NCBI GenBank assembly: GCA_031002005.1
Contig: JARYHS010008074.1
Span: forward strand, 282,287,930-282,351,929
Length of the DNA: 64,000 bases
Direction: 5' to 3'
Source: Vandiemenella viatica
Lineage: Eukaryota; Arthropoda; Insecta; Orthoptera; Morabidae
Shown here: positions 34,431 through 46,130 of the stretch, piece by piece
Position numbering within the stretch: the stretch's first letter is position 1
How the letters are laid out: the number at the start of each line of letters is the position of its first letter
The notes under the pieces: generated by a model
What the model saw: only the letters and a program-made list of their open reading frames with translations
What the model was told of the DNA's origin: nothing
The model's database searches: none
Made by a program: the position numbers and the translations under genes

Positions 34431-36862
34431 TAACTGAGAGCCTCGGAAGAGATTTAGGGTAAATCAGTCAGGAATTGAGCATAAACTCCATAACGTTTCG
34501 AGTAATACTCGTCGTCCCGACTGTATGTAATTAACTATTGAACCAGCTAACGCATCGGAATGTAGTTTTTTTTTTTATTCTCGGCTATATAATACTCTAA
34601 ACATTTGCTAATAGTTAATGGGGTGGAGCCTGAGGAATAAACAATTATTATTTTATCTACAATCGTGATTTACATAGTGTTTTACAAATATGTTGTTTAC
34701 CTTGCATGCGTCAATCATGGGTGGAAAGTTCGATCGAACGAAGAGAACCGAGTGATCTAAGCAAGAAAAGTGAAACCATTATAATATCATGCAACAGGAA
34801 GTTGAAATATTGCTCGACTTAGAAACCAATGATCTGAATTTTGAGATCAAAACGGTCTTGATGGCCATTAAATGAACAGGAAGTAAACTATGAAATGGGT
34901 ATGGTTATAATGAAGTCTGCAAACAAGAAAGTAATTTACTCGAAATAGCTGTCAGTAAACGCATTGACATTAACATCTTGTTTTTTTTTTTTTTTTTTTT
35001 TTTTACGAAAACGTTGTATGTGTGAGTACTGAAATGAAATGCAGAATAATAAGTAAGATTCAACATACTTCTATGAGCTTTCATTAGTTAATGCATTCCT
35101 TTTTAGTTGAAGTTAAGTTAATAAGCTTATGTGTAAAGAAAATCTTTTATGGCGAAAACATCTGTTATTCATTACATTGTATTTTGCAAATTGGTTCTGA
35201 GTACTTCAGACTTAGCGCTGTTGTGTATCTGAATAATGGACGTGACATAGGAACAAACCAATAATTGACAGTGAACTGGAAGAACAGCTACGACCATTTT
35301 GAGTGAACTCTTGACTGCTGTTCGTCGCGTGCCAGGCAGTCTCCCCTGTGCGTGTTAGTTACCATAGTGCCGATGACGTCGGAGGCCAGGAAAGGCCGTT
35401 GCGTCACAAACACGACTCCAGAGAACAATATGGTTCAGAAATAAAGCCACTGCTTGAGTGATGGAACGCGAGGATGAAATATATGTCACGCAATTCCTTT
35501 CAAATAGAGTTAGTAGAGCGATGTAGTCATGCTGCATTGCGGGGGGCTTAAATATCGAAAGTTATGCTATTCTTGGTGTAGGCGTTTGTAGTGAAGGATG
35601 TTATCCCTCCAAAGTTAATTCTTGGGAAGATAAACTGATGTGGCTTCCCATTGCTTTTCGCAGTACGACAGTGTGACTGTATGTGTAGATGGCTGTAATG
35701 TGTTTTTAGTGTAGAGCAGCAATAAGTGGTCAGCGAAAATGGAATGGAAGTCCGCGTACCGAATATTTATTTCATTCTGAGCTGGAGATATAACAAGATA
35801 AATTAATATAAATGTTTCACATAAAAGGACTGTATAAGCAACCATAAGCTATATGCTAAACTAAATGCCATGAATATTTCTGATATTTTCAGGATATGAC
35901 TGTATTATGACCGATCTTCGATTGGCATCTTTCGTTTTCTGTTCAATATACAAGATTTTGCGTGAAGGTTGATTAAATTTAAACATTTTTCTTGTAGGCT
36001 TCCCAGCATTTTGATGTGCACAGTTCCTTGCTCTAATCAAAGGAGAAGCTTAACTAACATCAGTAGATTTACTGGTACCTCAAAGTTAGAGCCGTTTCCG
36101 AGATATCAAATACAAGAATTGCTCGGTTCTTATTTTTCTTTTCTAAAATTGTGTTACAAACTTAGAAACCAAAAGTTATCTACATATAAAATTACATCTA
36201 AATAGCTAGAACCATTTCCGATATCGTCCAGTTTACCACCTCATAAATTGCATTTACAGAAAAATGCTATTATTATGTTAAATAGACATCATAATGCTAA
36301 TCAGATGCACGATTAATGGTAATTCACTTAGACGAGATCATCATCAGTGCTAAATCCAATCACCACCATATATCTCTGCTCCTACATCGCATTAACATCA
36401 CAACTTCTGATCCAACCGTGCCATTACAAATATTAAGAAAATAATTTCCAATAAAAGTAATCTTCACTGTGACTGTTAATAAAGCATAAGATCAGAAAAT
36501 TCAAAGCTCAGGATTGTATTTACGTAATAAAAAAAAGATGATCACATTATACATGCTAATATTGTTTTCAAAGAAGTTTTGTAGAGAATTTTGAAAACGT
36601 TGCATCTGACAAAGCCAATATCTCTTTATTAAATGTCAATTTTTTTCATTTTTTTACAATAGAAGAGATGTTTATTATTATTCTTCAAAGCAATACATAT
36701 AGATGCATTTACTTATTTCCACATTATAAAATTACAATTCAATGACTGACAACGATACGGGTGCGAAGTATTAGCACAGGTCAGCTACTATATAAGAATT
36801 GTTCATTTAGAGATGATAGAGTTCCTTCCTTTAACCAACGAGAAAATTAACTAACAACAGTA
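34431..36862. other. Unassigned AT-rich region
   Basis: A 26-T run lies at 34979-35004. The segment at 36075-36130 (ACTGGTACCT ... GAACCGTTTCCG-like ... TGCTCGGTT) is repeated in the same orientation at 40655-40725, just outside the other end of the palindrome. No gene was recognised. Confidence 0.5.
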
Positions 36863-37140
36863 GTCACACTAGTAGATGTCTGAAGGCGGTTCTACCGCAC
36901 ATTGAGACAAATTAAAAAACCCTTACCCATTACCGACTTCCGTTATTAGCTTCCCCTAACGAAATCCATTAGCCATTTCCGGCTTCCTCCAGCTTCCCTT
37001 AGGCCATTAGCGTCCCCCTAAGGAAATCCATTACACACCCTCACCCCAGCGCACGAGTCGCCCGCATGACTCACAGCTTTGGCACCCGCATGAGTCACCA
37101 ATCACCCGTTCTGCGCATCTCCCCCACGCATCTGCCGCAT

Positions 37141-37147
37141 TATAAAA
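37141..37147 (+). promoter_or_regulatory. Putative TATA box, left arm
   Basis: TATAAAA is followed about 30 bp downstream by TCTTAG, where a start site would be expected. The same spacing is kept in the right arm (TATA at 40321-40315, CTTAG at 40290-40286, minus strand). In this arm the promoter is cut from its gene by a 1.4-kb insertion precisely at CTTAG. Confidence 0.5.
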
Positions 37148-37176
37148 CAGGGGGATAGCTGGCCATTCTGTCTTAG

Positions 37177-38584
37177 GGTGAAAACATGCCGAGCAGCACG
37201 CGCTGAAGGTCGTGGCCGCGGTGGCGGTAGATGTTTCATCCACGTGAAACAAAAGCATTGTTAGTAACGAGTCAGCGCACGCCGAGGCGGTCGCGGTCGC
37301 CGTCACTGCTCGTCGTTCACCTCGATGTCGATGCCAGAACAAAGTATTTTGTTTTCACCTCGCGGCCTAGCGCGCCGCTGGAGGTCTGATTGGCGCTGAT
37401 TGGCTGAGCTATGTCAAGGTCACGCGATCCAGCTTCTACAATTGATTACGCAGGTCTGCTTTCGTATTGTACAGAGAGGTGTTGTTTCATTTTGTCTTGT
37501 TCTAAATATTGATTTATTTAATGGTTGTCATTTCGTTTTACACAACTGCAGATATAAATTAAAAATGTACTGACATTGAGAATGCTACATTCTGTTTTAA
37601 ATAAATTATTGATGAAATAATAAGTACAGATTTTTATAAATTGGACAACTACGGAACAGTTAATGTTTCAAGCAATTAGACAGTCAGCGGTAGATAAATT
37701 ACAACAAATTTTATAATAATAATAATAATGTTTAATTAAATTGTAATGGAGTGCATTTTCCGGTGGCAATTTCCCTACGCACTCATCTTTCCCCCTTTCC
37801 TGCGCCCACCTACATTTGCCCTAATTGAAATATTGTTAGTGACTTGATTGAATATTCAGATATTATTACACATCATATACCGACGGAAATGGAACATCAG
37901 ACAATTCAGTACAACAATTATAAATTTAAAAAAAGTAAAAAAAAAATAATTCTTGTGTTACTGAATTTGAAAATTCTGATTTTGGATTGAAAATTTAGAT
38001 TTGACTTGAAGATGCTTTGTTAAACGGTATGTTACTTTATTTACAATAATAATCAATAATTTATAGTCACGACGAGTTTTCCCCTCAGTATGTATTGGTT
38101 TGTTGTGGTAACTGTTATAAACATTTGACTTCAGTTTGTCCAGGAATTTACCGTAAGTTTGTGGTGTCTTTTGTAGGTGGACATGGAATAAGTCTGGATG
38201 ATTTTTTAGATCCTGATTTAAATTGTGAAATTCACCCAGAGTTTGCCCCCGTTCATTTATTTGCTGTTATCTTAACCTTCCGATAAGAGCCGTAGAAATT
38301 AACCCCCACATTGTGGTTACTGACAGACCATCATCATCCCTATCGTTACCGGTTCCAGAAATCATTGCAGCTTAAATAAAGTAAATGATACTAGCGTTAA
38401 ACACAAAATAACGATTTACAACGTGTGGCACCTACAAGGGTGAACGCTAGCAGTTATACCTCGACATCTACCTGAATCTGCACCGGGAGCTGCGCGGCAT
38501 GTTTTTACTCATCTACCGCGACATCGGCCTCCAGCGCGACCGCCACCGCCACATTCACGGCGACCTGCTCGGCATGTTTTCACC
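37177..38584. mobile_element. 1.4-kb TIR element with TSD CTTAG in the left palindrome arm
   Basis: The ends GGTGAAAACATGCCGAGCAG and its exact complement form 20-bp perfect inverted repeats, flanked by CTTAG at 37172-37176 and 38585-38589. The right palindrome arm has a single CTTAG and no insert, proving the empty site. Sub-terminal blocks such as GGTGGCGGTAGATG and CATCTACCGCGAC repeat near both ends. A LINE A tail lies inside. No transposase was recognised. The 5-bp duplication leaves the superfamily open. Confidence 0.88.
37723..37825 (-). mobile_element. LINE A 3' tail fragment, minus strand
   Basis: AATTAAATTGTAATGGAGTG, GGTGGCAATTTCCCT and CACCTACATTTGCCCT match the LINE A 3' UTR at 28.2 and 58.4 kb. 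Only about 100 bp remains, a severely 5'-truncated copy inside the CTTAG element. Confidence 0.75.
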
Positions 38585-38641
38585 CTTAGTGTTCCTGATC
38601 ACCTAGAAGCTGTAACACGCAGCTGTCTCCGCTAGTTCATC

Positions 38642-39333
38642 ATGTCGTCATCACAGGACATCAACGTTACACCACTGATTGATAGTGATGATTATAACTT
38701 CATGCTGGAAGACTTGATGCGTTCGCCTATTGGTTGTAGGTTAAAATATATTTCTTTAATATACAGTTTTAAAGCTAAATACTTTACTGTATCCCTATTT
38801 TTCGTAGATTTCTTACAAAGTAAAGATGGAAATTAATTTTTTTTGTAGCCTATCATCTTTAACAATTTTAATAACATCAATTTATCTTCTTATTTGTATA
38901 TAATTATAACTTGATGCTGGAGGACTTGATACATTCCCCTATTGGACGTGAGTTTTAATGTATTATTTTTACTGTACAGTTCCATAAGCTAAATACTATA
39001 TCAATGTTCAGTGACACCATTTGCTCTTTAAGTATACTACATATTTTCAGTTTCCTAATTCGTTTATCATGATATCAGCACCAGATAAAGTGATTTGCAA
39101 TAATGATTTGTCACCAAAGTGACGAAAAGTAGATGGAAAAGCGTCTAACCAGCATCCATAACCAGTCACCTGGCCGACAGCCATACGATCGTCAAGTTGG
39201 GGACCACAACCGGTCGCTTCAAACAGCAGGGTTTCTAAATGAATGTGCGGAAATAGCCTCTCAAATCGAAAAGCAGAAATATCTGGAGCGGAAGAAAGCT
39301 GAGGGCGGAAACCGATGGAGACATCCACCATGA
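38642..39333 (+). pseudogene. Unrecognised small spliced gene, left palindrome copy (degenerate)
   Basis: An ATG at 38642 opens MSSSQDINVTPLIDSDDYNF, an acidic, serine-rich start. It runs to a possible donor GTAGGT at 38738 after SPIG. A second LMLEDL-like segment (38908-38950) repeats part of the first exon and ends at GTGAGT. A later segment (39055-39150) encodes the NLS-like region but has TGA inside it here (SPK-stop-RKV). A last open piece near 39238-39330 reads AEIASQIEKQKYLERKKAEG, a charged helix like those at the end of Myb/SANT- or MADF-type proteins. The order mirrors the right copy. The splice model is inferred and the family is not recognised. Confidence 0.4.
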
Positions 39334-39584
39334 CCTGCTGTAGTCAGTCACCTCTGAGTTTTCCAGAGGAATCTCACTTCTGAGTGACTGCTGGAGTTCT
39401 TCATGTATTCCAGGAAGGCAGCTTTCTGAAGAGCAGGGGTCTCCGCTGCCGTCTATATCAGCAGTGAGAACAATGGTCTTACGTCACACACTCACCTTCA
39501 ACCAGCCACATGGATGCGAGGACAATAATGAGATTTCATTCACAAGCTGGACAGTCAAAGAACTATTTTGTATCTAGTTCAATG
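39232..39584. other. Spacer (loop) of the palindrome
   Basis: This single-copy segment separates the two arms. It includes the charged-helix reading frame at its left side and no repeat. In a read-through transcript it would form the loop of a hairpin. Confidence 0.7.
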
Positions 39585-39682
39585 AGTCCCTGCTGGTTGA
39601 AGCGACCGGTTGCAGACCCCAACTTGACGATCGTATGGCTGGCGGCCAGGTGACTGGTTATGGATGCTGGTTAGACGCTTAC

Positions 39683-40233
39683 CACGGCCTCCATACAGCG
39701 GTATGCGGTGACTGGCCGCGGTCAGTGGTTGCCTCTTTACCATCAACTTTTCGTCGCTTTGGTGACAAATTATTATTGCAAATCACTTTATCTGGTGCTG
39801 ATATCATGATAAACGAATTAGGAAACTGAAAATATGTAGTATACTAAAAGAGCAAATGGTGTCACTGAACATTGATAAAGTATTTAGCTTTTGGAACTGT
39901 ATAGTAAAAATAATACATTAAAACTCACGCCCAATAGGGGAATGTATCAAGTCCTCCAGCATCAAGTTATAATTATATACAAATAAGAAGATAAATTGAT
40001 GTTTTTAAAACTGTTATAAATGATAGGCTACAAAAAATTAATTTCCATCTGTACTTTGTAAGAAATCTACGAAAAACAGGGATACAGTAAAGTATTTAGC
40101 TTTAAAACTGTATATTAAAGAAAATATATTTTAACCTACAACCAATAGGCGAACGCATCAAGTCTTCCAGCATGAAGTTATAATCATCACTATCAATCAG
40201 CGGTGTAACGTTGATGTCCTGTGATGACGACAT
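39683..40233 (-). CDS. Unrecognised small spliced gene, right palindrome copy
   Basis: The minus-strand ATG at 40233-40231 lies about 55 bp after the putative start site CTTAG and 85 bp after TATA (40321-40315). Exon 1 gives the same MSSSQDINVTPLIDSDDYNF start and ends before GTAGGT. Exon 3 is bounded by TTTTCAG (acceptor, ends 39826) and GTAAGC (donor, 39682-39677). Open from the ATG in ATGATATCAGC, it encodes a basic LSPKRRKVDGK, like a classical nuclear localisation signal. Unlike the left copy, this exon has no stop. The middle exon is uncertain, and no final exon was identified past the donor. A DNA-binding or regulatory role is only a guess from the NLS-like motif. Confidence 0.4.
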
Positions 40234-40314
40234 GATGAACTAGCGGAGACAGTTGCGTGTTACAGCTTCTAGGTGATCAGGATCACTAAGACAGAATGGC
40301 CAGGTATCCCCCTG

Positions 40315-40321
40315 TTTTATA
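40315..40321 (-). promoter_or_regulatory. Putative TATA box, right arm
   Basis: On the minus strand this reads TATAAAA, followed by the start-site-like CTTAGTGATC at 40290. It is uninterrupted, unlike the left arm, so only this arm keeps promoter and ATG together. Confidence 0.5.
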
Positions 40322-41151
40322 AGGCGGCAGATGCGTGGGGGGATGCGCAGAACGGGTGATTGGTGATTCATGCGGGGGTGACTCATGTGAGCGGCAGATG
40401 CGGGTGCCAAAGCCGTGAGTCATGCGGGCGACTCGTGCGCTGGGGTGAGGGGAATGACACGTGCGGTGGGGTTGGGGTGGGGTGCGTAATGGATTTCCTT
40501 AGGGAGACGCTAATTGCCTAAGGGAAGCTGGAGGAAGCCGGAAATGGTTAATGGATTTCCTAAGCGGAGGCTTATAGCGGAAGTCGGAAATGGGTAATGG
40601 CGTTTTAATTGGTCCTAATGTGTGGTAGAACCGACTTCAGATATCTACTCACACTGGTACCTGATACTTCTAAGAGATGGCGTTAGAACCGTTTCCGTGA
40701 TACGAAATACAAGAACTGCTCGGTTTTTTTTATTGTTGAAAAATCGCGTTTTTGTATGGAATACCTCTATTTAGGAAAACTTGAAAAGGTAAAATTTATG
40801 TAAATATGAAATATCAGCAAACCTGTTTCCGATATACCATATATATGTTAAGCTCAAAGATCGAAAACGCTTATTGAGTGAAAAAAACGACTACAAAGCG
40901 TTCTGGTTTCTTGAAAACTGCCACAACACGTTATTCACGTTATGGCACTTACATAAAACAACCAGAACGCGCTTGGGGTTAACACAAATAGTTAGAAGAT
41001 GCTGACAAGCCACAACACAAGAATTGCTCTTTTAAAGATATAAGATTCACTAAAGACGCATCAAATAGAGGGTAGTTCATTCGAGATTGCGTTACTTGCC
41101 GATGAGGGCATTTAGTGAACACGGTACGTGCCGATAACAATTGGCACGTTG

Positions 41152-41171
41152 GTTGGTTGGTTGGTTGGTTA
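41152..41171 (+). repeat. (TTGG)n microsatellite
   Basis: About five tandem TTGG units. Confidence 0.9.
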
Positions 41172-42029
41172 ATAATATGCAAATAAGTTAAAACATTAGA
41201 CCTATTTAAGTTAGGGGTCCGTATAATAATTTTTGACATTTCATTGCTCCTTAGGTTGAAAAAGGTTGAGAAATACTGGTGTTAAGAGTTTTGTAGATGA
41301 GATGAAAGAAAGATGTCCTTCTCCTCCGAAAGGCACCGAGGACCAATCGAGTATTACCATAGACCATAAAATTACAACAGGTAGCAATATGAAACGGATC
41401 TTTCGAAAAGTATCACTTCACAATTCATCATTAAAATAGAATCAGAAGTATATTCTGTTGGATTTGGTAGGCCAGTAATTCACTGTATCTACAGCTCTCC
41501 GTTGTTGTAGGTGCAAGTAGAATTTTTACATTTGTATTTACGTATGTTTTTCCATCATTCATTCATGGGCTGTTGGAATGTTGTAACAGACAGATAAAGA
41601 CGTATGCATGCAACGATCTAGAGACTTGTTACATAGAACTTCAAGATACGTGTCTCATTTTATCTGGCAGATGTACAGAAATCTTGATCGGTTTTAAAAT
41701 GATGCCTGGAGGATAGTGCTCCTACAAGAATGCTATCCGTCTTTCTTATTATCATAGTTAAACCAGAGAAGCTGCTTATACTAATTTTACGAGATCTGAT
41801 AGTATGTCAGCTCCCCTGATGCGTAGGAGAAGGTATTGAGAGCGGTTCCCTACATATATTGTTTGCGATGGCTGAGAGGTAAGTATTATTTATAACTTGG
41901 CCTGTCTCGTTTCGTCTTTTCACCTCAGACCTTTCCTGAAAGGCCATGCAACGACCTTCCGGTCGATACGACTGCTACTAGTTCCCTGACACTCATTGTC
42001 CGGTGGCCTTCAGGTTCCCTCTCGCCTTT

Positions 42030-42270
42030 TGCTCCGATGAGAAACCGAGGCACGCTATTTGACACACTGAAAGAAGGCATCATCCTATTGCCTTAAATTT
42101 TCATTTGCTTCTCTTAACAAAAAAAAAAAATCATTAAGTAACAGTGTTAATACCGGCTTTGTAACTTACTGCTTTTTATTTGTTAGGAGAAGCAAATGAT
42201 AACTAAGAGTAATTGGATGATGCTTTCTTTCGCTGTGCGAATAGCGTGACTCGGTTTCTCATCAGAGCTA
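42030..42270. mobile_element. Hairpin MITE, about 240 bp
   Basis: GCTCCGATGAGAAACCGAGG at the left and its near-complement at the right are inverted. The similarity extends about 80 bp inward (GAAAGAAGGCATCATCC, ATTTGCTTCTC) around a 70-bp loop. No target duplication could be fixed. Confidence 0.75.
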
Positions 42271-44212
42271 AATTCCATATCTGTTAACATTCTTATTTTA
42301 AAAATGACCTTAATATATAAAATATCTTACTGGTTATTTTTCCATTCAATTTAAACAACGATTAAGTAATGACAGTCTGTGCCTGATTTTGTGTGCTAAA
42401 GAGAAGTACGAGATATTACGAAGCAAAGTATAATATTAGGTACTTGTAGTTGACAGACCGGTATCCGTTTTCATGAATTTTTATTTACGTGGGTTTCTGG
42501 GGATATTTGAAAATTCTGAAGTCTTACGATAAGTACTATACAGATGTAAGAAGGATCCGATGATACACCCGAGAAGACTTCATTGCCGTTCTATACAAAT
42601 ATTTAATTTAAAAAAAAAATATATTTATTTTTGAAGCCAATCTGCTTCACGATCAACACGTTTACTGTAGCACTCTTCCAACACCATTGTCAGTACGCGA
42701 AGTAGTTTTGTGTAATGTCTGGAAAAATATACTTTCTAATTGCGATCAGATTAAAAACGCTAACCAGAGGAAAGATCCAGGAAGGGATACAAAAATAGAA
42801 AGAAATTAAATATAGAGAATACGGCGGATTTTACAATCTTTTAAATCAAATACATTAATTTTCACGTCGTCAAAACATTTCTGTGAGTGAATGTATTGCC
42901 TTCATAAAAAAAAACGATTTTTATTGTTCTTGATACGGGTCATTTTATCACGAACTTTTTCTTATTCTGCTGTCAATGATTTACCACTTAGAAAATAAAT
43001 CATGCCTTCATGTGGTTGTAGCAAAGTGTAGTAGACTGAAATATAATTTTGAAAAAGAGGGTAGATGAAAACTTAGTAATCTTGTTAAGAAAATTGCGTT
43101 TTTTATCTTTCCTCGTGAGAACTACTCTGCTGTTTATTACACGAAATGCAAAAAATTTTCCCAACAAACAAAATTTTCCTTCATACCCTTAACTTTGGGG
43201 AGTTATTTAATCTCCTAAAAATGTTGTTTGTCTAATAAACAGAATCATTTCGGATTTGATGATAATGTACTATAATACATCCCAAAACTGTTTATATCAT
43301 TGGGGGAGGAATTAATTCAATACAGGGAGAACTGTCCCAAATTCCAGTTTTCGTAGAAACGTAAAAGCCCTTAAACATCTGTTTCAACGAGGCCACAACA
43401 TATATTATTTTAGTTTTGTTTAGATGCTTTAAATTTTCACGCTGGAATTATGTTTCTAAACTGAAAGGTCGGTTCACCCTCTGAAAACTGAATAATTTAG
43501 TTTTGTAAGATATGTCTATTTCTTCTTCATTCTGCAATTTGTTTCGTCAAAATTAATTTAACTGTAGATAACGCTGTTATTGCAACCTACGAATAAATCT
43601 TCCCTTTTTTGTTTCTCTATAGGTTCAATATGATTTAAACTGCAAACCAACCATAAAGAAAAGTATCTATTTTTTGAAATCCACATATTATTATTAGTTG
43701 ATTTTAGTTAATTTATATTTGTTCGATGCATATGTTTTCGTTATATTCTTTGTCCACAGATGTAACTATTATATCAAGCAAAGAAGTTAACTTACTGTTT
43801 ATGTTTTGGTAAAGGTTAATTATTTTTCTCTTTAAATTAAAATTTTGAACCATCGTTTAAGTCCAAATGTTAATTATGAACTTTATTTGTGCCTTTTCCT
43901 TTGATCCGCCAACTCCAATATTTCTTCTGTGATACAAGGTTTTCGGGTGGCTTGTTTCCTAAAGTTTCCGTACCAGTGCATTAATTCTCTCTTCAATGCA
44001 TTACATTCGTTCTTAGATGAACTTTCAAAGTTATTTCTTATAACCACATCTAAAATGTCTGCAAATTTTTCTCATAGATTGTTTCAAATTGTTCACTTAC
44101 AGTCCATTATGTTTCTGTGTTCCTCCTTTATTCTCTTGAATTTCAGCCTACAATACATAACTATCAGCTTGTGGTGAGAGTTTAAGTCATCTTCTGGATA
44201 TGCTTTACAGTC
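42271..44212. other. Unassigned AT-rich region
   Basis: At 42545-42590 there is half of the foldback MITE also found at 7.1 and 56.3 kb (ATACACCCGAGAAGACTTCA). The rest has no recognised repeat or gene. Confidence 0.4.
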
Positions 44213-46130
44213 TACAATTTGGATACTGAATCTTTGTTTGACATGATATATTCCAGCTCAAATCTACCTGTATCCTCTATACCAGGTATGGGCAACCTTT
44301 GCTTAGCTGAGGGCGTAATTTCGGGACTTAATCAGGCCGCGGGCCGTAGGTACGAAATCGCGGGCCGTAGGTAAGAAATCGCGGGCCGTTGGTAAGAAAT
44401 AAGTAGGTAGTAATGAATAAAAAGGCGATAAAAATTCACACATTTTTTTTATTTATCAGAATTGCAATAGCATAATCAAATATACAAAAATCAAATTAAC
44501 AAAAACAAATAGAAAAATCAAATGAAAATTTATGAGAGACTTGAGTTTGAAGATTATTTGAAATTTCTGAATCTCTCGCGGGCCGGATTGAAGCTGGTGG
44601 AGGGCCGGATATATGCCCATATATGCTCTAGACGCTTCAGGTGTCTATCATAGGAACACAATTCTTAAGTAATGTGTTCTCAAAACGAGTTATAGTTTTC
44701 AAAACATTCTACAAACCTACTTTTTCCCTCATTTCTTATTCCTAGTCCAAAACTACCTACAGTATTAAACCTATTTTCCTTATCCCAGTTACAACCACTC
44801 ATGATTATTAGATTTTTCTCCGGCTTAAAATATTCGATTAATTCTTCAATTTCATCATATATTTTATCTATTTATTCATCATCTTGCAGCGACGTTGGCA
44901 TATACATTAATACTAACGTGGTTGGTTTATCCTCATCAAAATAATCCTGTCACTAAACTTTATGCAATAACTCATCCGTTTCACTACCCTCTTGTTCATT
45001 ATAAATCCTACACCAGTATTTCCACTTATAACATATCTGTGGTACACGGGGCAAATACCGTTGTTGATTATAATTCTTAATTGTTTGTTTTGTGTGTGTA
45101 TTAATTTCCTAATTATAAATAATTTGTAAGAAAAAAAGAGATGTAAATGTTTAATTCTAAACTGCCTTATACAGACAGCAGTGTTTTTAATAAGGTAGTA
45201 AATATATAATAATATCGTTGAATTCAACAAGAATATAGAATCTCTGTGTGTTAGAGTTAAGAGATAAGCTGTGAAGTTGGTTTTGTAAATTAATTTGAAG
45301 AAATTAAACCGAGGCATTTAATAATAATAAAGTGCTGTTATTTTATTTTAAAGAAATTTGGAAGAGAAGGGCCTTAATTAAAAAAAAAAGGGACTGACCT
45401 CCCTTGATGCAAATTAGGCATTAAAAAAAAAAACTATTGGTCGACACGCCGAAAAGGGTGTTGCACACTGACGATTTTTGTATTAATTATTCTGTGTTCC
45501 CCAGACGAGAAATCCTTTACATCCTTTCACTTAATCTCACTAATCCCAACGACATCGAAATTAAGTCGTTCCATTTCCTTTTTTAAGTTTTATAATCTTC
45601 CTGCCCTATTCAGACTTCTAAAATTACTTGCTCCGACTCGTTGAATGTTTCTGTCCATCCTGATGACTCTCCTCTCTGAGCAGACTGCTTTACCACTGGA
45701 ATATTTTACCCTTGAAGAAGCCATCATTCTGTACGTAATTTGATAGGATTACATGTCGTAAGGGCACTCTTTGATCTTTAATACAGTGGTTTTCCCGCTA
45801 CCTTCTGTATCCTCATGCCGCTGATTATTTGATTCATCCGCCTTTAACGGTCATTTACAATCTCAAGGGCAAGAGGTTGCCGTGAACCACTCCTGGCTCT
45901 TCCCCACTCCTTTGAGAACGACATTGACAAGCAATGGGTGATTCATACCCGGGATCATTCAGCCACCAGAACCTCATCCGTACAAAAGGGATGTACCTCG
46001 TGAAGGAGAGGTTATAAGAGGCTAATATAGTCTCTCCCATGTCCTTACACCGCTGTCCGATGATAACCGAACTGTTGGTTACTCTGGTTGCCACCACAGC
46101 GATGCTTGACTAACAAAGAAATTTCAAATG
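44213..46130 (-). mobile_element. RTE-like LINE 5' region (LINE D), minus strand, interrupted
   Basis: Blocks match, in the same order, the LINE E fragment at 56.64-57.62 kb: a C-terminal EN piece (44.22-44.28 and 44.63-45.02 kb), an N-terminal EN piece (45.48-45.75 kb), and a 5' UTR-like piece ending near 46.13 kb. Reading frames such as GVGFIMNKRVVKRMSYCIKF (about 44970-45020) are endonuclease remnants. It is split by a hAT MITE at 44.28-44.63 kb and by about 450 bp of unknown DNA at 45.03-45.47 kb. Confidence 0.7.
44283..44625. mobile_element. hAT-like MITE inside LINE D
   Basis: The ends CAGGTATGGGCA and TGCCCATATATG are imperfect inverted repeats. The flanks are CTCTATAC (44275-44282) and CTCTAGAC (44626-44633), an 8-bp duplication with one mismatch. 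The GC-rich GCGGGCCG blocks near both ends are common in small hAT derivatives. Three short tandem units of CGCGGGCCGTAGGTAAGAAA lie near the left end. Confidence 0.8.

Larger units (their letters stand above)
36870..40656. mobile_element. 3.8-kb palindromic element with two convergent gene copies
   Basis: The left half (36870-39231, less a 1.4-kb insertion) and right half (39585-40656) are inverted copies around a 353-bp spacer. Matching landmarks run the whole length: the outer GGTTCTACC; AAATCCATTA blocks and GGCTTCCTCCAGCTTCCCTT; the TATAAAACAGGGGGATA box; CATGTCGTCATCACAGGAC; CTTGATGCTGGAGGACTTGA; GACGATCGTATGGCTGGCGG (in complement); and CCGGTCGCTTCAA. The arms differ at many single bases, and the left arm lacks about 56 bp present in the right. 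Thus it is not a recent duplication or a simple assembly mirror. It could be a foldback transposon or a tail-to-tail gene duplication. Confidence 0.8.

Noticed and set aside
37031..37342. 103-codon minus-strand ORF in a GC-rich stretch
   Set aside because: It crosses the junction between the palindrome arm and the inserted TIR element at 37177, so it cannot be an ancestral gene.
36870..40656. Palindrome as an ambisense densovirus-like insertion
   Set aside because: The two arms encode the same gene in inverted orientation rather than different replication and capsid genes, and no parvovirus motif was seen.
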